Origin: Velocimicrobium porci
Lineage (GTDB): Bacteria > Bacillota > Clostridia > Lachnospirales > Lachnospiraceae
Assembly (NCBI RefSeq): GCF_009696045.1
Contig: NZ_VUMT01000005.1
Location: 1-64,000, forward strand
Reading direction: 5' to 3'
DNA: 64,000 nucleotides
The notes under the pieces were generated by a model. The model made no database searches and had not been told where the DNA came from. It saw nothing but the letters and a program-made list of their open reading frames with translations. A program made the position numbers and the translations under genes. This document shows, piece by piece, positions 58,309-64,000 of this stretch. Position 1 is the first letter of the stretch. Every line of letters starts with the position of its first letter.

Positions 58309-59598
58309 GTGGAAAAAAGAATAAATTATTTAAGACAAAAGCTGCAAAAACTGAGTCCTTTAGATGATCCAACGGAGGTGTTTCAGCGATTTTTAAAAAG
58401 ACAGGCATTTCGCGCTATACTGTGTTGTCTGGGAGGAATTCTATTTAGCTTTTTGATTCTTTTTTCTGGAAGACAGAAAGAACTTTGTTATAAAAATAAA
58501 ATTGAACGCCCACCATATGGAGAAGCGGACAAACAAGTAACGCTTTTGATAAAACCAGAGGATGAAGCAATTGAAGAAGAACAGATTACATTTGAAATAT
58601 CGCCTAGAGAATATAACTATGAAGAATTTAAAAGAGAAGTAGAAAAAGGAAAACAATACGTGAATCAAACGATTTTAAACAATAATCAATCATTTGAGAA
58701 AGTTAAAAGTAATTTGTTTTTTGCGGAGCGGGTTGAGAATTCTTTTTTACAATTGCAGTGGCATACAGACAAAGAAGCAGTTGTATCCTCAGAAGGAGAA
58801 GTAAATAATTTTAACTTAAAAACTAAAGAGCTGGTTACAATTACGGTGACTTTTTTATATAAAAAATATGAGGCATCCTACCTTTTAATGATTTACGTAT
58901 ATCCGCCTGACTTATCAATAAAGGAAGATTTTCGGTACAAATTAAGACGGGCAATTCAATTAGCCGAGGAAGAACGAACGAATAAGATGGTTTCACTTCC
59001 AAAGCAAATAGATGGAAGAAAAATGATATATTCAGAACCAAAGCTTGATTGCAAATTGTTTGTTTTTATACCAGTTTTAATAGCTTTTATAATTTTTGAA
59101 GGTGCAAAAGAAGAGTTAAAACGAGCGGAAAAAAGGCGTAATCAGCAATTAAAAATAGAATATCCGGAAATTATGAACCAGATTGCAATCTTGTTGAGTG
59201 CAGGGATGACAATTCGTGGAGTATTTCAAAAAATAGCAGAACAATATGAACAAAAAGGAAAAAAGGGAAAAAGAAATTATGGCTATGAGGAGATTGCAGT
59301 AACCTATTATGAGATGCAGAATGGACTGTCAGAGGCAGAAGCATTAGAACGGATGGGAGAAAGAATTCAGATAATGTCTTATCGCAAATTAATGACATTA
59401 TTATCCCAAAATGGAAAAAAGGGAAGCAGAGATTTAATTAATTTACTAGAGATAGAAGCTTATAGTGCATATGAAGAGCGAAAGGAGATGGTAAAGACAT
59501 TAGGAGAAGAAGCAGGTACAAAACTTTTAATTCCTATGCTAATTATGTTGATAATTGTATTAGCAATAATTATCGTACCTGTCTTTATGACATTTTAA
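58309..59598 (+). CDS. TadC-like pilus assembly protein with large extracytoplasmic insert
   Basis: 429 residues. TM segments near 36-52 (ILCCLGGILFSFLILF), 247-262 (FVFIPVLIAFIIF) and at the C terminus (LIPMLIMLIIVLAIIIVPVFMTF). The GspF-like helical domain is near 280-400 (EYPEIMNQIAILLSAGMTIRGVFQKIAEQ). Between the first two segments lie ~190 hydrophilic residues, with beta-like stretches, that ordinary TadC proteins lack. GTG start at 58309 after GGATGGTGGCGGA. Confidence 0.75.
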   Translation: MEKRINYLRQKLQKLSPLDDPTEVFQRFLKRQAFRAILCCLGGILFSFLILFSGRQKELCYKNKIERPPYGEADKQVTLLIKPEDEAIEEEQITFEISPREYNYEEFKREVEKGKQYVNQTILNNNQSFEKVKSNLFFAERVENSFLQLQWHTDKEAVVSSEGEVNNFNLKTKELVTITVTFLYKKYEASYLLMIYVYPPDLSIKEDFRYKLRRAIQLAEEERTNKMVSLPKQIDGRKMIYSEPKLDCKLFVFIPVLIAFIIFEGAKEELKRAEKRRNQQLKIEYPEIMNQIAILLSAGMTIRGVFQKIAEQYEQKGKKGKRNYGYEEIAVTYYEMQNGLSEAEALERMGERIQIMSYRKLMTLLSQNGKKGSRDLINLLEIEAYSAYEERKEMVKTLGEEAGTKLLIPMLIMLIIVLAIIIVPVFMTF

Positions 59599-59651
59599 TT
59601 ATGCTATAGAAGAGAAATGCAAAATAGTTTATAAAAAAAGGAGGCACATGG

Positions 59652-59825
59652 ATGAATCAGTGGAAAGAATTTTGGAATGAAGAAGATGGAGTTGGTGTTG
59701 TAGAAATCGTGTTAATTTTGGCAGTATTAGTTGCACTTGTATTAATATTTAAAAAGCAAGTAAAGGCATTGGTTGATGAAGCATTTAAAAAGATTGGTGA
59801 AGATAAAAAATCTATTATTTCATAG
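59652..59825 (+). CDS. Flp1-type type IVb pilin
   Basis: 57 residues. A short leader with acidic residues (FWNEEDG), then GVGVVEIVLILAVLVALVLIF: Gly-Val... with Glu at +5-like position, the class IVb prepilin processing pattern, followed by a Lys-rich tail. The prepilin peptidase encoded at 18214 or 63164 should cleave before the hydrophobic part. AGGAGGCACATGG precedes the ATG. The pilus fibre should be built from this protein. Confidence 0.85.
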   Translation: MNQWKEFWNEEDGVGVVEIVLILAVLVALVLIFKKQVKALVDEAFKKIGEDKKSIIS

Positions 59826-62229
59826 TAAAATTCACAGAAAGTTGGTGCAGAATGTGTATACTCTTACAAAACAGCAATTTTTGTGTGGAGAAGTTACGGT
59901 TTTTTTGAGCATTGTTCTTATACTGATGCTATCTCTAATCGGTACATTATTAGAGTCCGCACGAATTGATGTAGCAAAGGGAAAAGCCTCTCGGATATTG
60001 GACAATTCTATGAATTACATTTTTTCGGAATATTGCAGACCTTTATGGGAAGATTACCATGTTTTTTTTCTGGAGGGCGAGGATTCGGAAGAACTTATGA
60101 AGAAAAAATTAATTCCTATTCTTGACCAGTGTGAAAAATTTTCTTTGGAAATGGAGAATCAGGAACAAAATTTTTTGAAGCTTAATATGCTTGGGTTGGA
60201 AAAATTAGAAACAGAAATAGGAGATTTTATTTATGCAGATAGTAAAGATGGAGCTGTCTTTGGAAAAGAAGTTACAGAATACATGAAATATCATTTGTTG
60301 GAAAATGAAACGATAAAGGAACAGAAATTTTTTCAAGATTTTTCTACGATGAATCATACGATGAAGGTGATTCATGAACAGTTAAAAGCAGAAAAGAAAA
60401 TGGGGGAATATAATAAAAAGATTCTTCAGATTATCGGAGCAATTGATGGGATTTTTGTTGGAAAAAATGGTATAGAACGTTCTTGGAGCGGAAAGCTTAA
60501 AGCACAGCCGGATTTTGTCAAACAGATCTGTCCTGATGTACCAACGAAAAGAAATGTCGGTATATCAAATGATGAGATATGGCAACTATTAAAGTCATAT
60601 TATATAAATCCAATTGTATTGCTTGAAAATATGGAGAAGGAATTACGCAATTTAGATGAAAAGCGCAGAGAACGGGAGGCAAAAGAAAATGAAAAAATGG
60701 AACAGAATGACAAAAGAAAAGAAGAAACTTTTATCCGATTGAGCAAACTGGATTTTCCTAACAAATTAATACATAAAAATGCGGAACAAAATAAATTAGT
60801 AACAAAGATAAAAGAAATTATTAACATAATAGAGCAGATTGAAAAATTATATTCTGACTTAGAAAAAGAAGAACAAGAAAAAACGAAACTTATGAAGCAG
60901 TGGAAGAATGTTTATAATCAAGAACGAGAAAAACTTCCACTTGAGTTTCAGAGCTCTATGGAAAAAGAAATGAATTGCATTAGTAATGAGAGTGGGGAAC
61001 TGTCAAGAATTAAAAATAATATTTGGAATATAAAGCCCTATTTAATTGAAAATAAAAAAATTTTACAGCAGGCACAGGTGATAGGAAGCGTAACATGGGG
61101 AGATGGAGAGCAAGAAATTAAAGATAATCTGCGCCTAGTGGCTGAAGTAAAAAATATAATAAGCAAATATCATGTAAAGGAATTAGCTTTTGACTATAAA
61201 GGTTTTATAAAGAAAAAAGAAAAAAATCCAATAAAAAGTATACCAAGTGATATGAAAAAAGGGGTCTTGCCATATGTAATTGAAGATACTAATTTAATTT
61301 CTAAAAAGGAAAAACAATACGACACAGACAATCCAACAACTGATTGCAAAATGAATAATTTTAGTGATTTAGGGAGCATAAATGAATTTAACAAAATATT
61401 TAATGGAGAACAATGGTTGAAGCAGCTGGTAGAAGAAAAACTGGATTCAATTTGTTTATCAAAGTATATCAAATCCCATTTTAACAATTTTCATAAAGCA
61501 GGTGAAAGAACAAAAAAAGCAAAGAAAAAGATAGATACGATAGATAAAAATGAAAAAGAAACAATTTTAGATTATGAGCAAGAATATATAGTCGGAGGTA
61601 AAAAGAGCGATTGGGACAACTTGGAAACGGTAGTTATGCGATTACTTTTAATGAGAGTTATCTTTAATTACTATTATTTATTTACTGACAAGCAGGCGTC
61701 AACAAAAGCTTATATAACGGCACAGGGAATAGTGGGATTTACATGTATGGAACCTCTTGTTCAGTTTACGAAGCAGTTGATTTTATTAGTATGGGCAGTA
61801 GAAGAAGCAATTATTGATGCAGGTGGATTGTTGGCGGGAAAACAAATAGCGTTATGGAAAGATAAGGCTTCATTTATGATGAAGTATGAAGAACTTTTGA
61901 GATTTAATAAAAAATTCGTACACAAAAAAATAAAAGAGATTCCAAAAGGAAAAAAGATGATTTTGTCCGATTACCAGTCATATTTGGGATTTTTAATAAA
62001 TTTTACAAAGTATAAAGCAAGACTGGAACGGACAATGGACGAGATTGAAGACAATATGCGTATTCGCTATGATGAAAATTTTAAATTTTCTTCTTGTGTT
62101 TATGGATTTTGTGCAATTGAAAAATATTATTTAGCACCAAAATTTTTGCAGTTGCCTTTTGTGGTCAACTTTATAAAGTGTGATAATTCTGGTTGGACAA
62201 TAGAAGAATCAAAGACACAATGTTATTGA
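59776..62229 (+). CDS. large membrane-anchored pilus-locus protein (DUF5702-like)
   Basis: About 817 residues. One N-terminal membrane segment (EVTVFLSIVLILMLSLIGTLLESARIDVAKGKASRILD) resembles TadE/TadG-like pseudopilins; the ESARIDVAKGKA motif is typical of the DUF5702 family. A very long, Lys/Glu-rich helical region (150-570) follows, then a C-terminal domain with hydrophobic segments (GIVGFTCMEPLVQFTKQLILLVWAVEEAIIDAGGLLAG). The start at 59776 has AAAGG upstream and overlaps flp by 50 nt in another frame. Its role in the pilus is unknown; probably a minor surface component. Confidence 0.65.
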   Translation: MKHLKRLVKIKNLLFHSKIHRKLVQNVYTLTKQQFLCGEVTVFLSIVLILMLSLIGTLLESARIDVAKGKASRILDNSMNYIFSEYCRPLWEDYHVFFLEGEDSEELMKKKLIPILDQCEKFSLEMENQEQNFLKLNMLGLEKLETEIGDFIYADSKDGAVFGKEVTEYMKYHLLENETIKEQKFFQDFSTMNHTMKVIHEQLKAEKKMGEYNKKILQIIGAIDGIFVGKNGIERSWSGKLKAQPDFVKQICPDVPTKRNVGISNDEIWQLLKSYYINPIVLLENMEKELRNLDEKRREREAKENEKMEQNDKRKEETFIRLSKLDFPNKLIHKNAEQNKLVTKIKEIINIIEQIEKLYSDLEKEEQEKTKLMKQWKNVYNQEREKLPLEFQSSMEKEMNCISNESGELSRIKNNIWNIKPYLIENKKILQQAQVIGSVTWGDGEQEIKDNLRLVAEVKNIISKYHVKELAFDYKGFIKKKEKNPIKSIPSDMKKGVLPYVIEDTNLISKKEKQYDTDNPTTDCKMNNFSDLGSINEFNKIFNGEQWLKQLVEEKLDSICLSKYIKSHFNNFHKAGERTKKAKKKIDTIDKNEKETILDYEQEYIVGGKKSDWDNLETVVMRLLLMRVIFNYYYLFTDKQASTKAYITAQGIVGFTCMEPLVQFTKQLILLVWAVEEAIIDAGGLLAGKQIALWKDKASFMMKYEELLRFNKKFVHKKIKEIPKGKKMILSDYQSYLGFLINFTKYKARLERTMDEIEDNMRIRYDENFKFSSCVYGFCAIEKYYLAPKFLQLPFVVNFIKCDNSGWTIEESKTQCY

Positions 62230-62239
62230 AGAAAAAAGA

Positions 62240-62357
62240 GGCGGGGATAAACAGGGACATCCTTTCGATTCCTATAAAAAACTATAGTTACAAAGAAGCA
62301 CTCTCAACACAGAATATCCCTTAATTTTCCGAAAGGATGTCTCTGTTTATCCTCGCC
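62240..62357. repeat. 118-bp element bounded by 28-nt inverted repeats (MITE-like)
   Basis: GGCGGGGATAAACAGGGACA... (62240-62267) and its near-perfect complement ending ...TGTTTATCCTCGCC (62330-62357) enclose 62 nt. Two mismatches. No frame inside. It fills the gap between two pilus genes. Confidence 0.7.
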
Positions 62358-62375
62358 TTAGAAAGAAGGAAAACT

Positions 62376-63149
62376 ATGAGAACAAAAGATTATCGAGGTT
62401 CCATGACGGTTGAAGCTTCTTTTGTACTTCCAATTTTCTTTTTTGCAATTATGTTTTTTATTTATTTCTTTCTTATTTTATCGGTTCAGACAATTGTCGG
62501 AGAAAGCTTGTTGCAGACAGGTAGATTTTTATCGAAGTATGGAACGGTAAGGGAAATAAATAAACCAACATTACAAGTAGAGTTTCAAAAGAATTTGAGC
62601 CTTAATTCTTTAAATTCGTCTTGTATAAAAGGCGGAAGATTAGGAATAAGACTTATTTGTGAGCGTTCGGGAATAAAAGAAGAAGAGATAGTAATATCCG
62701 CAGTATATAAAATTCGGATACCGGTTTTCGTTTTTAAGGTTTCATCCATTTCTGCAAAGCAGACATTGAAAACCAGATTATTTATAGGGAAGAATATGAA
62801 GAACAATAGTGGTGATGGGGTGGAAACGGAAAAAGAAAAAAATGATGTTATTGTATATATAACGGAAACGGGAGGAGTTTATCATAAAAACAAAAATTGT
62901 AGTCACTTAAAATTATCCATAAAACCTATTTTGTTTGATGCAATAGAGCAGGCTAGAAATATTGAAGGGGGAAAATATAAAAGTTGTGAGCGTTGTGGAA
63001 AAAGACAAAAGAAACAGGATATTGTATTTATTGCATTAGATGGTGACAGATATCATACCTCACTACAATGTTCAGGACTAAAGAGAACAATTATAGGGAT
63101 TAGCTTGCAAAAGGTAAAAGATTGGAATTGTTGTAAACGATGTGGATAG
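62376..63149 (+). CDS. TadE-like pseudopilin with C-terminal cysteine-rich domains
   Basis: 257 residues. The N terminus RGSMTVEASFVLPIFFFAIMFFIYFFLIL is the TadE class-III-type signal/anchor (TVEASFVLP). The middle is extracellular. The C-terminal ~100 contain two copies of a small domain with H-x-x-x-x-C...CxxC: VYHKNKNCSHL ... SCERCGK and RYHTSLQCSGL ... CCKRCG, like zinc-ribbon/SH3-linked Ada-type domains. Start at 62376 after GAAGGAAAACT; the longer frame to 62337 lies in the repeat. Confidence 0.7.
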   Translation: MRTKDYRGSMTVEASFVLPIFFFAIMFFIYFFLILSVQTIVGESLLQTGRFLSKYGTVREINKPTLQVEFQKNLSLNSLNSSCIKGGRLGIRLICERSGIKEEEIVISAVYKIRIPVFVFKVSSISAKQTLKTRLFIGKNMKNNSGDGVETEKEKNDVIVYITETGGVYHKNKNCSHLKLSIKPILFDAIEQARNIEGGKYKSCERCGKRQKKQDIVFIALDGDRYHTSLQCSGLKRTIIGISLQKVKDWNCCKRCG

Positions 63150-63163
63150 AGAGAGAAGGTAAA

Positions 63164-63598
63164 ATGAAATATTATTTTATTTTTTGTTTATTAAGTATTT
63201 GCGGGTGGTTTGATTTGAAATATAGGGAAATTCCACGTATTACGTTGTGCTTTGGAGCAATTGGTGCTAATTTACTTCTTATAATTCAGATTTTTGAAGG
63301 AAATAAGGTCTGGTGGGATTGCTTGGGTGGCATGTCAGTAGGAATTGTATTGGTTTTAATAAGTATTGTGACGAATCAGCAGATAGGAATTGGTGATGGT
63401 ATTTTGTTTGTACTTACAGGAATTGGACTTGGAACGATTGAAAATATTATTTTACTTATAAGCAGTTTATGTATAACGGGTCTAACCAGCTTGGTGTTGT
63501 TAACAACAAAAAAAATAGGAAGAAAAACTGCATTGCCCTTTATTCCATTTGTTTGGGCAAGTTTTGTTGCTGAAATATTTTTTAATCGATTTCTATAA
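63164..63598 (+). CDS. second prepilin peptidase (A24 family)
   Basis: 144 residues, several membrane segments. Active-site Asp motifs: ICGWFDLKYREIPR (residue ~17) and GIGDGILF (~81). Without methylase domain. AGAGAAGGTAAA precedes the ATG at 63164; the frame reaches back to 63140. Two A24 peptidases bracket this pilus locus, so each may serve a different substrate. Confidence 0.85.
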   Translation: MKYYFIFCLLSICGWFDLKYREIPRITLCFGAIGANLLLIIQIFEGNKVWWDCLGGMSVGIVLVLISIVTNQQIGIGDGILFVLTGIGLGTIENIILLISSLCITGLTSLVLLTTKKIGRKTALPFIPFVWASFVAEIFFNRFL

Positions 63599-63639
63599 CA
63601 AAAAATAAGAGGTTGAATTAGAAAGACAGGAATGTAAGG

Positions 63640-64000
63640 TTGAAAACACGGAAAGAATATTGGATTAAAAAAAGAAAGACAAAAATAAAAGGAAGTTTTA
63701 CAGTAGAGGCAGCATTAATTCTTCCCATTATTTTAAGTATTATTTTTTCGCTTTTCTATGTAGTATTTTATGTACATGATAAAGTGAGGGCAGAAACGGG
63801 ATTGTATCAAACGCTTCGGGCGACAGAGCAGGAAATATATGTAAGAAAAATGGGGTATAAGTGGGAAGATAAGCACTTTTTATTTGACCAAGGTTTTTTT
63901 CTACTTAGAAAAGAAAGTGAGAGCAATGAAAAAGGTGTTATTTTTATAAAAGAGAAAATAACAATGAAAGGAAGATGTTCGATTGTTTATTTGGAACAAT
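63640..64000 (+). CDS. TadE-like pseudopilin, cut by the window end
   Basis: At least 120 residues, continuing beyond 64000. Basic start (TRKEYWIKKRKTKIKGS), then FTVEAALILPIILSIIFSLFYVVFYVHD, the TadE-type anchor. The TTG at 63640 follows AGGAATGTAAGG; no ATG is in frame near it. It continues the pilus operon. Confidence 0.7.
   Translation, partial: MKTRKEYWIKKRKTKIKGSFTVEAALILPIILSIIFSLFYVVFYVHDKVRAETGLYQTLRATEQEIYVRKMGYKWEDKHFLFDQGFFLLRKESESNEKGVIFIKEKITMKGRCSIVYLEQ

Overview
The window is low-GC, gene-dense Gram-positive DNA. Gene content and gene neighbourhoods point to a spore-forming clostridial bacterium, most likely a Lachnospiraceae member: a Mn-type pyrophosphatase with CBS/DRTGG domains, a CsoR-CopA-CopZ copper locus, a YaaL (DUF2508)-BofA pair and a Flp1/Tad-like pilus locus. 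I cannot name the species. No rRNA and no complete tRNA gene was seen. Starts are mostly ATG with strong Shine-Dalgarno sites; several are TTG or GTG.

Layout. 1-0.5 kb: an IS91-type transposase fragment. 0.9-17.6 kb: chromosomal genes (cyclic-nucleotide-binding-domain protein, small peptides behind a strong promoter, TPR protein, pyrophosphatase, flavin reductase, OLD nuclease, shikimate kinase, MurA, lipoprotein, TetR regulator, copper locus, D-2-hydroxyacid dehydrogenase, YaaL). 17.8-20.5 kb and 57.2-64 kb: the two halves of a type IVb (Tad/Flp) pilus locus: bofA, prepilin peptidase, cpaE/tadZ, the 5' part of cpaF/tadA, then the 3' part of cpaF, tadB, tadC, flp, TadE-like genes and a second prepilin peptidase. 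20.5-57.2 kb: a 36.6-kb prophage inserted inside cpaF by a large serine integrase. Joining the two gene halves at the shared CCAGA restores a 412-codon cpaF in frame, so excision should repair the gene.

The prophage appears complete. From attL: integrase, HicAB, XRE and HIRAN genes, CI-like repressor with three operators and divergent promoters, small early genes, a Csx16-like protein (possible type III CRISPR ring nuclease/anti-CRISPR), a replication region of unusual type (HUH Rep, RNase H-like protein lacking catalytic residues, winged-helix protein, NTG pentapeptide protein, tubulin/TubZ-like GTPase, SPFH protein), a late regulator, HNH, and an HK97-type head module. A PBSX/Xkd-type contractile tail follows (sheath, tube, frameshifted tail chaperone, tape measure, XkdP-XkdX), then the lysis genes. 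The lysis region also carries a small holin-like toxin with a convergent antisense RNA. No DnaB/DnaC, SSB or RecT-type gene was seen, so replication and segregation may be plasmid-like.

The most interesting points are: the reversible-looking interruption of the pilus ATPase; the HUH/TubZ/SPFH block; the Csx16-like protein; a textbook -1 frameshift signal; two small RNA candidates with near-consensus promoters and their own terminators; the Fst-like type I toxin locus; and a 43-nt tRNA-like minihelix upstream of the late genes. Function calls come from reading translated sequences and recalling families; no database search was run.
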